DNA of 64,000 bases from Paracoccus limosus. Its GTDB lineage: Bacteria; Pseudomonadota; Alphaproteobacteria; Rhodobacterales; Rhodobacteraceae. The stretch covers positions 1 through 64,000 of the forward strand of contig NZ_WMIF01000013.1 in assembly GCF_009711185.1 (NCBI RefSeq), read 5' to 3'. Made by a program: the position numbers and the translations under genes. Shown here piece after piece: positions 32,940 through 42,213 of the stretch (the first letter of the stretch is position 1; each line of letters begins with the position of its first letter). Below the pieces are notes generated by a model, which was given only the letters and a program-made list of their open reading frames with translations, did no database searches and was not told the DNA's origin.

Positions 32940-33982
32940 GGTCCGTCGCTGGCTAGGATGGCGCGCGGATCGAACCGTTCGCGCAGGCTGGCATTGATCC
33001 GCGCCACGATCGGGTCGGGCGCGGGAAGGCTGAGCGGTTGGGCGCCGCTGACGCGGGTGGCATGGCCGGACCAGACCGGCAGGGCCGGAGCCTCGCCCGG
33101 CGGCAGGCGTAGCCAGATCAGCGCGCCGCCCCAATCCAGCGCCTCGGGCGGCGGCAGGGCGGCCAGCAGGGCCGGCGCCTCGGAGGGGCGGCAGATGATG
33201 CGCCACAGATCGCCGCGCGCATCCGGCACCGGACCCGGCTGCGGCACGGTTTGCGGCCAGTCCGCGACCTCATCGACTGGGCCAAAGCCCGCCAGCCGCT
33301 GGGTCAGCGCAGCGCGGCGGATGGCGACGGAACCCGCCAACCCCTCGACCCGGATCAGTGCGCCCTGCCCCGGCAGCCAGGCCGCGCCGGAAACGTCATA
33401 GGGCCCGGTCAGCGCAGCCGTCAGCGCCGGGATCGCCTGCGCCGCACCCAGCCCCGGCAGCGCCAGCACCGCGCGGGTCTGCGGGCGCGGCGCGGTCTTC
33501 AGCGCCACCTCGGTCAGCACGCCCAGCCTGCCGCGCGCGCCGGCCAGCAGCTTGACCAGATCATAGCCGGTCACGTTCTTCATTACCCGACCGCCATTGG
33601 CGATCACCTCACCCTGTCCGGTGACAAAGCGCAGGCCCAGCATGGCGTCGCGGCAGGCCCCGGCCTGCACCCGGCGCGCGCCGCTGGCATTGGCCGAAGC
33701 CACCCCGCCGATGGTCGAACCGGGACGGGCGTCGGGTTCAAAGGCCAGCATCTGCCCCTCGGCCGCCAGCAGCGTCTGGATTTCGGCCAAGGGCGTGCCC
33801 GCGCGCACCACCAGCGTCAGCGCGGCGGGTTCGTAAAGCACCACCCCGGTCAGGGCCGAGAGATCCAGCCGCAGCCCCTGCCCCTCGCCCGGGTGCAACC
33901 GGCTGCCGCCGCCGAGGGGCGACAGGGGTTCGCGGGCGGCGCGGATCATGTCCGCCAGCTCGGCCTCGGTTTCAGGCTGCAT
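32909..33982 (-). CDS. glcE: Glycolate oxidase FAD-binding subunit
   Basis: The 357-residue protein is a half-length FAD_binding_4 protein partnering GlcD. It shows the PCMH-type FAD fold with LGGGSRLHPGEG, GGVASANASGARRVQAG and a GYDLVKLLAGARG segment, but lacks the C-terminal catalytic cap of GlcD, as is normal. The start at 33982 (MQPETEAEL) overlaps the 3' end of glcD by 11 bp. A longer reading frame upstream is not GlcE-like. Confidence 0.94.
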   Translation of the reverse strand: MQPETEAELADMIRAAREPLSPLGGGSRLHPGEGQGLRLDLSALTGVVLYEPAALTLVVRAGTPLAEIQTLLAAEGQMLAFEPDARPGSTIGGVASANASGARRVQAGACRDAMLGLRFVTGQGEVIANGGRVMKNVTGYDLVKLLAGARGRLGVLTEVALKTAPRPQTRAVLALPGLGAAQAIPALTAALTGPYDVSGAAWLPGQGALIRVEGLAGSVAIRRAALTQRLAGFGPVDEVADWPQTVPQPGPVPDARGDLWRIICRPSEAPALLAALPPPEALDWGGALIWLRLPPGEAPALPVWSGHATRVSGAQPLSLPAPDPIVARINASLRERFDPRAILASDGPCRQISQMSS

Positions 33983-35417
33983 TGCGCATCCCCTCGCGGC
34001 GCGGGGCCGAGACGGCCAGCGGGAACACCTTGGCCGCGTTGAGCAGCCATTGCGGATCGAACACATCCTTGACCCGCATCTGCGCATCAAGATCGGTCGG
34101 CGTGAATTGCGCCAGCATCAGCTCGCGCTTTTCCACGCCCACGCCATGCTCGCCGGTCAGGCAGCCGCCGGCCGCGACGCACAGGCGCAGGATCTCGGCC
34201 CCCAGCGCCTCGCAGCGCTCCAGATCGCCGGGCTTGTTGGCATTGTAGAGGATCAGCGGATGCATGTTGCCGTCGCCCGCGTGAAAGACATTGGCCACGT
34301 CCAGCCCGTATTCGCCCGAAAGCCGCGCGATCCCGGCCAGCACCTGCGGCAGCGCCGACACCGGGATCGTGCCGTCCAGACACATGTAATCGTTGATCTG
34401 GCCCATGGCGCCGAAAGCCGATTTCCGGCCCAGCCAGATGCGGCGCGATTCGTCCTCGGAGCGGCTTTCGCGGAACTCGACCGGGGCGAAGCCCTCGGCG
34501 ATGGCGCGGATCAGGCGCAATTGCTCGTCGATCTCGGGCGGCGTGCCCTCGACCTCGATAATCAGCAGGGCCTCGCAATCGGGATAGCCCGCGCCGGCAA
34601 ACGCCTCGGTCGCGCGGATGCAGGGCCGGTCCATGAATTCGATGGCGACGGGCAGGATGCCGGCGCGGATGATGGCGGCCACACAGGCGCCCGCGGTTTC
34701 CGAGGCGTCAAAGCCCACCAGCACCGGGCGCGCGCCCGCAGGCTTGGGCAGGATGCGCAAGCTGGCCTCGGTCACGATGCCCAGTTGCCCCTCGGAGCCG
34801 CAGACGACGCCCAACAGATCCAGCCCCGCCGCCTCGCCCATCGGGCCGCCCAGTTCGACCACCTCACCGGCCATGGTGACCAGCGTGACGCCCAGCAGGT
34901 TGTTGGTGGTGACGCCGTATTTCAGGCAATGCGCCCCGCCCGAATTCATGCCGACATTGCCGCCGATCGCGCAGGCAAGCTGGCTGGAGGGATCGGGGGC
35001 GTAAAAGAACCCTGCCCCATCCACCGCACCCGAAACCGACAGGTTGGTGCGGCCTGCCTGCACGCGGATGAAGCGGTCGTCGAGATTGGTTTCCAGCACG
35101 GCATTCATGCGCGCAAGCCCGACCACCACCGCATCGGCGGTGGGCATCGAGCCGCCGGCAAGGCTGGTGCCGGCGCCGCGCGGCACCACGGGCACGCGTT
35201 CGGCGTGGCAGATGCGCAGGACGGCCGCGACCTCTTCGGTCGTGCGCGGCAGCACCACCGCCAAGGGCGGGCAGCGATAGGCCGAGAGCGCGTCGCATTC
35301 ATAGGCGCGCGTCTCGGCCGGGTCGTCGATGACCGCACCCGGCACGGCCTCGCGCAGCCGGGCGGTGATCGCCGCGCGGCGCGCCAGCACGCCGGCATCG
35401 GGTGCGGGCATCTGCAT
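33972..35417 (-). CDS. glcD: Glycolate oxidase catalytic subunit
   Basis: GlcD oxidises glycolate (and often D-lactate) to glyoxylate using FAD. The 481-residue protein has the PCMH domain with VVPRGAGTSLAGGSMPTADA and AIGGNVGMNSGGAHCLKYG, and the C-terminal catalytic half with FHAGDGNMHPLILYN and GGCLTGEHGVGVEKR, whose histidines bind metal and substrate. The ATG shares one base with the ydcH stop (TGATG). No GlcC regulator is adjacent. Confidence 0.95.
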   Translation of the reverse strand: MQMPAPDAGVLARRAAITARLREAVPGAVIDDPAETRAYECDALSAYRCPPLAVVLPRTTEEVAAVLRICHAERVPVVPRGAGTSLAGGSMPTADAVVVGLARMNAVLETNLDDRFIRVQAGRTNLSVSGAVDGAGFFYAPDPSSQLACAIGGNVGMNSGGAHCLKYGVTTNNLLGVTLVTMAGEVVELGGPMGEAAGLDLLGVVCGSEGQLGIVTEASLRILPKPAGARPVLVGFDASETAGACVAAIIRAGILPVAIEFMDRPCIRATEAFAGAGYPDCEALLIIEVEGTPPEIDEQLRLIRAIAEGFAPVEFRESRSEDESRRIWLGRKSAFGAMGQINDYMCLDGTIPVSALPQVLAGIARLSGEYGLDVANVFHAGDGNMHPLILYNANKPGDLERCEALGAEILRLCVAAGGCLTGEHGVGVEKRELMLAQFTPTDLDAQMRVKDVFDPQWLLNAAKVFPLAVSAPRREGMRNAA

Positions 35418-35656
35418 CAGGCCACCTTGGCGAGAATGCGGGCGATTTCATCCTTGAGCGCGGCGCGTTGCTTGCGCAGCGCGGCCTCGGCCTCGTCGGA
35501 CATGGGCGTCTGGCGGCTTTCGGCCCCCGCCACCTGATCATTGATCGCGTCATATTCCCCCAGAAGCCGGGCGAAATGCGCGTCCGAGAGCTTCAGCTCG
35601 TGGATGCGCTGCGCGTCATTGGGGAATTCTTCGTGGATTGCATGCGGTGCTGCCAT
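35417..35656 (-). CDS. YdcH/DUF465 family small protein
   Basis: The 79-residue, helix-rich protein is of the DUF465 family (HELKLSDAHFARLLGEYDAIN and a C-terminal AALKDEIARIL helix). Members are common and their function is unknown. AAGTACC-type spacing makes the ribosome site ordinary. It is the first gene of the glc operon and shares the overlap TGATG with glcD, so its translation probably feeds that of GlcD. Confidence 0.88.
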   Translation of the reverse strand: MAAPHAIHEEFPNDAQRIHELKLSDAHFARLLGEYDAINDQVAGAESRQTPMSDEAEAALRKQRAALKDEIARILAKVA

Positions 35657-35751
35657 GGTACTTTCTCCAAGGGCAAGGGGGCCGTCTTACTGGATAGCCC
35701 CCGCACCGGGGTCTGGCAACCGTCGGGCAGGCTGGCTAGAACTGTTGCATC

Positions 35752-36453
35752 ATGGATTCCGTCGTCAACCTGCCCGCCTCCGTTTCCTATTTCGACCTTT
35801 TCGCGCTGGTCCTGCTGTTCGGCAGCTGGCTGGGCGCCGGCTGGCTGGTCGAGCATCCGCCGCGCAGCCGGCCTTCGGTTTCGGTGCTGATGCGCGACTA
35901 CCGGCGCGAATGGATGCGCCATTTCGTGACCCGCAACCCAAGGCTCTTTGATGCCAATATCCTGGCCTCGCTGCGCGAGGGCACGGCGTTCTTTGCCTCG
36001 GCCTGTCTGATCGCCATTGGCGGCGGGCTGGCGATGATCGGCAAGACCGACCAGATCGCGGGCGTGGCGCGGCAATTCGACATCCAGCACGTCCCGGCGC
36101 TGATCTGGGAAATCAAGATCGTGGTGGTGCTGTTCTTTGTCGCCAACGCGCTGTTGCGCTTTATCTGGGCGCATCGGTTGTTTGGCTATTGCGCCATCCT
36201 GATCGCGGCGGTGCCGAATGATCCCGACGATCCGCTGGCCTATCCGCGCGCGCATCAGGCGGCCGAGATCAATATCACCGCCGCGAAAAGCTTCAACTCG
36301 GGGTTACGCTGCGTCTATTTCGCGCTTGGCGCGCTGGGATGGCTGGCAGGGCCGCTGGTCCTGTTGCTGACCACGCTGGCGGTGCTGGCGGTGACGCTGC
36401 GGCGCGAATTCGCCTCAGGATCGCGCCGAGCGATTTTGCATCGCATGCCCTGA
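35752..36453 (+). CDS. DUF599 domain-containing membrane protein
   Basis: The 233-residue protein is predicted to span the inner membrane four times (about residues 13-35, 76-98, 118-142 and 195-222). The DUF599 core is visible in REWMRHFVTRNPRLFDANI and INITAAKSFNSGLRCVYFAL. No biochemical function is known for the family. Its last 39 bp overlap the 3' end of the convergent MFS transporter gene. Confidence 0.85.
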   Translation: MDSVVNLPASVSYFDLFALVLLFGSWLGAGWLVEHPPRSRPSVSVLMRDYRREWMRHFVTRNPRLFDANILASLREGTAFFASACLIAIGGGLAMIGKTDQIAGVARQFDIQHVPALIWEIKIVVVLFFVANALLRFIWAHRLFGYCAILIAAVPNDPDDPLAYPRAHQAAEINITAAKSFNSGLRCVYFALGALGWLAGPLVLLLTTLAVLAVTLRREFASGSRRAILHRMP

Positions 36454-37626
36454 ATCCAGCTGGCCGTTGCGGGCGGCCTGCCACCAAGCCAGAGCCAGCG
36501 CGGCGATGCCGGCAAAGGACAGCCCGACGCCCACGATCCCCGAGCTGCGCCAGCCCCAGCCCGCCCCCAGCGCCATGCCCGCAAGCCATGGGCCAAGCGC
36601 ATTGGCGGCGTTGAAGGCGGCGTGGTTCATCGCGGCGGCCATGCTTTGCGCCTCGCCCGCGACATCCATCAGCCGGGTCTGCAACGGCACCACCATGCCC
36701 GAGCCCAGGCCCAAGAGGAAGGACGAGCCGATCATCAGCACCCAGCTGCCCACGGCGGCCGAGGCCAGCGCCTGCGTCAGTGCCATGAACAGCATCAGGA
36801 CCAGCGCGGCGCGGAAATTGCCCAGCCGGATCGACAGCCGCGCGGCCTGAATGCTGCCCAGCGTGCCGCCGACGCCAAAGGCCGACAGCAGCGCCGCCAC
36901 CGCCCATGCCGGCGGCGTGGTCGTGGCCAGCATCGCCGCCGACAGGTAGGAATAGACCGCAAACAGCCCGCCAAAGCCGATGGCGCCCACCAGCAGCGTC
37001 AGCATCACCGCCGGATTGCCAAGCGCGCGCAGCTCGACCAGCGGCCGGGCATTGGGGTTCGAGCCGACGCGGGGCGCCAGCCGCAGGATCAGCACCGCCG
37101 AGATCAGTGCCAGCACGCCCGGCAGCGCAAAGCCCCAGCGCCAGCCCAGCCCCTGCCCCAGCGCGCTGGCCAGGGGCACGCCGGCGATATTGGCGATGGT
37201 CAGGCCCAGCAGCACCTGCGTCACGCCCTTGGCGCGCTGATCGCGCGGCAGGGCATCGGCGGCAAACAGCATGGCCACGCCCAGAAAGCCGCCATGCGGC
37301 AGCCCGGCCAGAAAGCGCATGCTGACCAGCGTGCCATAGCCCGGCAGCACGGCGGCCAGCAGGTTCATCACGCCATAGACCGCGATCAGCGCGGCAAGGT
37401 AGCGTCGGCGCGGCAGCTTGGCGCCAAGGATCGAGGTCACCGGCGCCCCCACCACCACGCCAAGCGCATAGGCGCTGATCACATGCCCGGCCTGCGGCTC
37501 GTTCAGGCCAAGGTCGCTGGCATACCATGGCAACAGCCCCATGGCGGCGAATTCGGAGGTGCCGATGGCAAAAGAGCCAAGGGCAAGCGCCAGAATGGCG
37601 AGGCGCAGGTTCGGTTGGGGCGACAT
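36415..37626 (-). CDS. MFS transporter, DHA1 family (AraJ/YdhP-like)
   Basis: The 403-residue protein has twelve predicted transmembrane helices. It begins LAILALALGSFAIGTSEFAA, the hallmark of AraJ/YdhP-like efflux permeases, and has the loop 2-3 motif as GAKLPRRRYL. The substrate is not known; relatives export sugars or small aromatic compounds. I chose the start at 37626 (MSPQPNLRL); the frame stays open for a further 112 codons upstream, but that stretch is not transporter-like. The tail overlaps the convergent DUF599 gene. Confidence 0.9.
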   Translation of the reverse strand: MSPQPNLRLAILALALGSFAIGTSEFAAMGLLPWYASDLGLNEPQAGHVISAYALGVVVGAPVTSILGAKLPRRRYLAALIAVYGVMNLLAAVLPGYGTLVSMRFLAGLPHGGFLGVAMLFAADALPRDQRAKGVTQVLLGLTIANIAGVPLASALGQGLGWRWGFALPGVLALISAVLILRLAPRVGSNPNARPLVELRALGNPAVMLTLLVGAIGFGGLFAVYSYLSAAMLATTTPPAWAVAALLSAFGVGGTLGSIQAARLSIRLGNFRAALVLMLFMALTQALASAAVGSWVLMIGSSFLLGLGSGMVVPLQTRLMDVAGEAQSMAAAMNHAAFNAANALGPWLAGMALGAGWGWRSSGIVGVGLSFAGIAALALAWWQAARNGQLDSGHAMQNRSARS

Positions 37627-38011
37627 GGCGTCCTTTGCAGAGCGGGCTCTGGCTGGCTGAGGGGGAGGGACTTGCGCCCCGCGATACCAGATGCCCCCGG
37701 CCCAAGCCAAGCGCGCGCGGGTGACGCTCTGCCATGCAATGGGTGCAACCCTGCCATCCAAACCCGGAGCTTGCGGGCGGTTCCGGGTTCTGGCAGCGGC
37801 CGGATGTTCGCGGCTTTGCAGAATCCGATCTCCGATCCTCACCAAGTTCGCCTCACAGGGCGAAAGCCGACTGAAGGCGTGCGGTGTGGTGCCTGCCGCA
37901 ATTCGTGCAAAGAGGTCGCTCATGTCGCGCGGCGCGGCATCTTGGGCCACCTGCGACCGCATGAGCAGTCTGTTTGCCGCGAATGGCGCCGGCCATTTGC
38001 GGGCGGCCGCA
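37627..38011. other. 385-bp region between the MFS and LysR genes
   Basis: The minus-strand frame of the MFS gene stays open to 37962, but its composition is typical of a GC-rich shadow and it matches no family I recognise. No terminator, repeat or clear promoter stands out. It presumably carries the MFS promoter and the end of the LysR transcript. Confidence 0.5.
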
Positions 38012-38914
38012 TCAGCCGGAGATATTCTTTCGCAACACCCCCTCCATCCAGTCCGCGAAGGCGGTCAGGCGGCGCAAGGTGCGGGGGTTGCCGGGAAACA
38101 GCAGATGCATCGGCATTGGCTCGGCCCGGTGGTCAGGCAGAACCTCAACCAGATCGCCACGGGCCAGATGGTCCGCCACGTCATAGGCCGGGATCTGGAT
38201 CAGCCCCATCCCGGCCAGAGCGCAGGCGATATAGCCCTCGGCGCTGTTGGCGCTGACCCGCCAGGGCACTGGACAGGTCCGGGTCCGCGCGCTTTCGTGC
38301 CATTCCCAATCCGCCACGCGCCCGGTCGAGGGGGAGGCATAGGCGACCTGCCAATGCGCCCCCAGATCGGCGGGCGAAAGCGGGATGCCGTGCTGCAGCA
38401 GATAGGCCGGGCTCGCCACATTGATCTGGGCGATCTCGCCGATGCGACGCGCCTTCAGGCCGGAATCGGGCAGAGGTCCGATCCGCAAGGCAAGGTCCAC
38501 CCGCTCACCCAGCAGATCCACGGCGCGGTCGGTCATGCCGAGTTCCACCCTGATGCCGGGCCAGAGCGCCAGAAAGTCAGGCAAGGCCGGCGCCACGATC
38601 AGCCGGCCGATCCGCCCCGGCAGATCCACGCGGATCCTGCCCTCGATCCCGTGGCCGGCGTTGCGGAACATCGTCTCCATCTCTTCGCCCTCGGCCAGAT
38701 AGCCGCTGCAGCGTTCATAGAATTCCTCGCCCTCGTCGGTGGGCACGACCACGCGCGTGGTACGGTTGAGCAGCCGTGCACCCAACCGCGCCTCCAGATC
38801 CGCAATTGCGGTCGAGACGCTGGAGCGCGGCATCTGCAAGGTATCCGCCGCCCGGGTGAAGCTGCGGGCCTCAACGACGCGGATGAAGATGCGGTAGAGG
38901 TCGAGCTGGTCCAT
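38012..38914 (-). CDS. LysR family transcriptional regulator
   Basis: The 300-residue protein has an N-terminal winged helix (about 1-60, RSFTRAADTLQMPRSSVSTAIADLE) and a periplasmic-binding-like effector domain (about 90-295). It matches the CrgA/AaeR-type branch (LNRTTRVVVPTDEGEEFYERC). It is divergent from the SDR gene with 93 bp between the start codons, the usual layout for a LysR protein and its target. The inducer is unknown. Confidence 0.92.
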   Translation of the reverse strand: MDQLDLYRIFIRVVEARSFTRAADTLQMPRSSVSTAIADLEARLGARLLNRTTRVVVPTDEGEEFYERCSGYLAEGEEMETMFRNAGHGIEGRIRVDLPGRIGRLIVAPALPDFLALWPGIRVELGMTDRAVDLLGERVDLALRIGPLPDSGLKARRIGEIAQINVASPAYLLQHGIPLSPADLGAHWQVAYASPSTGRVADWEWHESARTRTCPVPWRVSANSAEGYIACALAGMGLIQIPAYDVADHLARGDLVEVLPDHRAEPMPMHLLFPGNPRTLRRLTAFADWMEGVLRKNISG

Positions 38915-39007
38915 TGTTCGATTTCTGCGACAGGTGAAGTCAGAATGGCTGGATCTATTCCGCTATCCACGAACGTATAACAAGCCCTCAGACAAGAGGA
39001 GCTGATC

Positions 39008-39781
39008 ATGACCAACAGAACCATTGCCGGGAAGACCGTGCTGATCGCCGGCGGGGCCAAGAATCTGGGCGGGTTGTTGGCCCGCGATTTCGCGGTGCAG
39101 GGCGCCAAGGCCATCGTGATCCATTACAACAGCGCCGCCAGCGCCAAGGATGCCGAGGCTACGGTCGCGGCGGTCAAGGCCACCGGGGCGCAGGCCGTCG
39201 CCCTTCAGGCCGATCTGACCACTGCGGGCGCGGTCGAGAAACTGTTCGCCGATGCGGTCGCTGCGGTGGGTCGCCCCGATATCGCCATCAACACCGTCGG
39301 CAAGGTGCTGAAAAAGCCGATGTCCGAGATCACCGAGGCCGAATATGACGAAATGAGCGCGGTGAACGCCAAGGCCGCGTTCTTTTTCATGAAAGAGGCC
39401 GGCAAGGTCGTGAACGACAATGGCGCGATCTGCACGCTGGTGACCTCGCTGCTGGGCGCCTATACGCCGTTCTATTCCAGCTATGCCGGCACCAAGGCGC
39501 CGGTCGAGCATTTCACCCGCGCCGCATCCAAGGAGCTGGGCGAGCGGGGGATTTCAGTCACCGCCATCGGCCCCGGCCCGATGGATACGCCATTCTTCTA
39601 TGGTCAGGAAAACGCCGACGCGCAGGCCTATCACAAATCGGCCGCCGCGCTGTCGCCGTTCAGCAAGACCGGCCTGACCGACATTCAGGACATCGCGCCG
39701 TGGATCCGGTTCCTCGTGACCGAGGGCTGGTGGATGACCGGCCAGACGATCCTCGTCAACGGCGGTTATACCACCAAGTGA
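39008..39781 (+). CDS. SDR family oxidoreductase
   Basis: The 257-residue protein is a classical short-chain dehydrogenase. The cofactor loop is GGAKNLGGLLARDFA, where the usual TGxxxGIG is relaxed, and the YAGTK motif supplies the catalytic Tyr and Lys. GPGPMDTPFF follows and the C terminus (TGQTILVNGGY) is typical. AGAGGAGCTG precedes the ATG. It is the likely target of the divergent LysR regulator. The substrate cannot be told from sequence. Confidence 0.92.
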   Translation: MTNRTIAGKTVLIAGGAKNLGGLLARDFAVQGAKAIVIHYNSAASAKDAEATVAAVKATGAQAVALQADLTTAGAVEKLFADAVAAVGRPDIAINTVGKVLKKPMSEITEAEYDEMSAVNAKAAFFFMKEAGKVVNDNGAICTLVTSLLGAYTPFYSSYAGTKAPVEHFTRAASKELGERGISVTAIGPGPMDTPFFYGQENADAQAYHKSAAALSPFSKTGLTDIQDIAPWIRFLVTEGWWMTGQTILVNGGYTTK

Positions 39782-39936
39782 CTGGCCCCCGGCCTTGGTG
39801 CAAGGAAAGGTCCCCACGAATGGGCGAGGCCCCGGAAGTGGTCGCATGAATGCGAGCAAAGCGCCGATCCATGGCAATATGAACCGGCCGGTCCTGTGAC
39901 CTTTGCCTGCCGGGGCTCTTACCGCCGCTGCCCCGT

Positions 39937-40722
39937 TCAACCGCGATCCCACTCCGGCCGTCGCTTGTCGAAAAAGGCGGCGATGCCTTCGGTGGCTTCG
40001 GGGCTTTCCCACGCTTCGACAAGGGCCGAGATGCTGGCCTCGATCTCGGCGGGGCCGATGGGCGGGCCCAGGCGGCGGGCCAGGTGCTTGGCGCGGGCGA
40101 CGGCGCCGGGGGCGCAGGCCAGATAGGGCGCGACCTCGGCCTCGATGGCGGCGTCCAGAAGCTCAGGCTCGGCCAGCCCGGCCAACAGGTTCAGCCGCAT
40201 GGCCTCGGCCGCGTCGAACAGGCGCGCGGACATGAAGACGCGGCGGGCCATGGTCTCGGTCATGCGGGCGATGACATAGGGGCCGATGGTGGCGGGGATC
40301 AGCCCCAGCCGGGTCTCGGTCAGGCCAAGGCGCGCCTGCGGCACCGCAATCGCCAGATCGCAGACCGAGATCAGCCCGACACCGCCGCCAAAGGCATTGC
40401 CCTGCACCCGGCCGATCAGCGGCTTGGGCAGGGTGTTCAGCGCCTGCAGCATCAAGGCCAGCGCCCGCGCAGCGGCGCGGCGGGTTTCGGCATCGGCATG
40501 GATCTGGTCGCGCATCCATGCCAGATCGCCGCCAGCGCAAAAGCTGTGCCCCTCGGCCGCCAGCACCACGACGCGGATGGCGGGATCGGCGCCAAGGCGC
40601 GCCGCCGCCTCGGTCAGCTCGGCGATCATCTGCGCCGACAGCGCATTGTGGCGATCGGGCCGCGCCAGCCACAGATGGGCAACGCCGCGGGCATCGGTCT
40701 GGATGCGGATGGTCTGCATCAT
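39937..40722 (-). CDS. liuC: Methylglutaconyl-CoA hydratase (enoyl-CoA hydratase family)
   Basis: LiuC hydrates 3-methylglutaconyl-CoA to HMG-CoA in leucine and isovalerate degradation. The 261-residue crotonase-fold protein has the oxyanion region AAEGHSFCAGGDLAWM and GNAFGGGVGLISVCDLAIA and the TETRLGLIPATIGPYV loop. The specific role is inferred from the adjacent HMG-CoA lyase, with which it shares a 4-bp overlap. It is the last gene of the liuB-liuD-gst-liuE-liuC run. Confidence 0.9.
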   Translation of the reverse strand: MMQTIRIQTDARGVAHLWLARPDRHNALSAQMIAELTEAAARLGADPAIRVVVLAAEGHSFCAGGDLAWMRDQIHADAETRRAAARALALMLQALNTLPKPLIGRVQGNAFGGGVGLISVCDLAIAVPQARLGLTETRLGLIPATIGPYVIARMTETMARRVFMSARLFDAAEAMRLNLLAGLAEPELLDAAIEAEVAPYLACAPGAVARAKHLARRLGPPIGPAEIEASISALVEAWESPEATEGIAAFFDKRRPEWDRG

Positions 40723-41573
40723 CTTGTTCCTCGCATGGCGCGGGCCAGATTGGCGGCGCGGGCGATGATCGCCGGGTCAAGACCGTTGGCAAAGCCGCGT
40801 GCCGCCAGATGCGCCGCGACGCGTTCGGTTGCGACATTGCCCGCCGCGCCGGGGGCATAGGGACAGCCGCCGAGCCCGCCCACGGCGGCGTCAAAGACCC
40901 GCAGCCCGCGCGCAAGGCTGGTGTCGATATTGTCGAGCGCGCGCCCGGCGGTGTCGTGGTAATGCCCGGCCAGCCGTTCGGCCGGCAGCTCGTCCAGCAC
41001 CGCCGCCAGCATGGCGTCGATGGTTTCGGGCCGGCCCTGCCCGATGGTGTCGCCCAGACTGATCTCATGGCAACCCATGTCGCGCAGGGCGGCGGCGACG
41101 CGGGCGACGGCGGCAGGCGGCACCGGCCCGTCAAAGGGGCAATCCGTCACCATCGAGACATAGCCCCGCACCGGGATGCCGTCGGCCTGTGCCGCCCGCG
41201 CCACCGGCGCCATCCGGTCCAGACTTTCGGCGATGCCGGCATTCAGATTGGCGCGGGAAAACCCCTCGGAGGCCGAAGCAAAGACCGCCACGGCCGAGGC
41301 GCCGGCAGCGCGGGCAGCCAGATAGCCCTGCATGTTCGGCGTCAGCACCGCATAGCACACGCCCGGCGCGCGGGTGATACCGGCCATGACCTCGGCGGCA
41401 TCGGCCATCTGCGGCACCCATTTCGGCGAGACGAAGCTGGTGACCTCGATGCGGCGAAACCCGGCCTGCGACAGCAGATCGACCAGCGCGATCTTGTCGG
41501 CGGTGGGGATCGGGCGCGCTTCGTTCTGCAAGCCGTCGCGCGGGCCCATTTCAAAGATCTCGGCCTCAGCCAT
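40719..41573 (-). CDS. liuE: Hydroxymethylglutaryl-CoA lyase
   Basis: The enzyme cleaves HMG-CoA into acetoacetate and acetyl-CoA, the last step of the liu pathway. The 284-residue TIM barrel has the signature GPRDGLQNEARP, SFVSPKWVPQMADA, and the C-terminal loop GLGGCPYAPGAAGN carrying the catalytic cysteine. The start at 41573 (MAEAEIFEM) sits within the end of the GST gene (8-bp overlap). Its stop overlaps the liuC start by 4 bp. Confidence 0.94.
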   Translation of the reverse strand: MAEAEIFEMGPRDGLQNEARPIPTADKIALVDLLSQAGFRRIEVTSFVSPKWVPQMADAAEVMAGITRAPGVCYAVLTPNMQGYLAARAAGASAVAVFASASEGFSRANLNAGIAESLDRMAPVARAAQADGIPVRGYVSMVTDCPFDGPVPPAAVARVAAALRDMGCHEISLGDTIGQGRPETIDAMLAAVLDELPAERLAGHYHDTAGRALDNIDTSLARGLRVFDAAVGGLGGCPYAPGAAGNVATERVAAHLAARGFANGLDPAIIARAANLARAMRGTR

Positions 41574-42213
41574 CGGGCAGCTCGTAGAAATCGCGGGCAT
41601 AGATGGCATCGCCGCCGGCGCGGGCGGCGGCGCGCAGATAGGCGGGGCGGGCGCGCATGCGATCGCAATAGGCGGCAAGTGCCGGGTGATCGGCGCGCGG
41701 CAGAAAGCGGAACAGTGCCTCGATGTTGAAGCCGAACATGCAATCGGCCGCCGAAAATTCCGCAAGCAGCGTTTCGCGGCCGTGCAGGTGCTGGTCCATG
41801 GCGCGGGCCGTCACCGCCAGCCGCCGCGTGTCAAGCCGCATCAGGGCCGGCGAGCGCGCCTCGGGCGGGCGCAGAAAGATGTGCTGGATATTGAGGTTTT
41901 GCAGGATCGCCGCCTGGGTTTCGGCGAAATGCAGCCATTCAAGGAAATCGGCGCGTTCGGGCGTGCCGGGGGCCGGGGCCAGCCGGCCCTGCCGCTCGGT
42001 CAGGTATTGCACGATGGCGCCGGATTCAAAGATCGCGCGCCCGTCGATTTCCAGCGCCGGGATGCGGCCGGCGGGCGACAGCGCCAGAAACGCGGCGCTG
42101 CGCAGGCCGCCATCGGTCAGCGACCAGTTCTGCAAGGTGCAGTCGAGGCCCAGCTCCTCGATCAGCCACAGGACGCGCATCGAGCGCGCGCCGGGAACAT
42201 GGTGCAGGATCAT
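41566..42213 (-). CDS. Glutathione S-transferase family protein
   Basis: The 215-residue protein has a thioredoxin-like N domain (HHVPGARSMRVLWLIEELGL; LSPAGRIPALEIDG; FESGAIVQYL) and an all-helical C domain. Its place between liuD and liuE with short overlaps on both sides means it is part of the liu operon. A role in leucine catabolism is not established; it may detoxify reactive enoyl-CoA intermediates, which is only a guess. Confidence 0.9.
   Translation of the reverse strand: MILHHVPGARSMRVLWLIEELGLDCTLQNWSLTDGGLRSAAFLALSPAGRIPALEIDGRAIFESGAIVQYLTERQGRLAPAPGTPERADFLEWLHFAETQAAILQNLNIQHIFLRPPEARSPALMRLDTRRLAVTARAMDQHLHGRETLLAEFSAADCMFGFNIEALFRFLPRADHPALAAYCDRMRARPAYLRAAARAGGDAIYARDFYELPDG

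Noticed and set aside
31617..33401. Open frame of 594 codons opposite glcF and glcE
   Set aside because: It is antisense to two conserved genes and shows shadow-like composition.
37810..37962. Remnant of a regulator on the minus strand (MSDLFARIAAG...)
   Set aside because: The open frame continues without a stop into the MFS gene and matches no family confidently.
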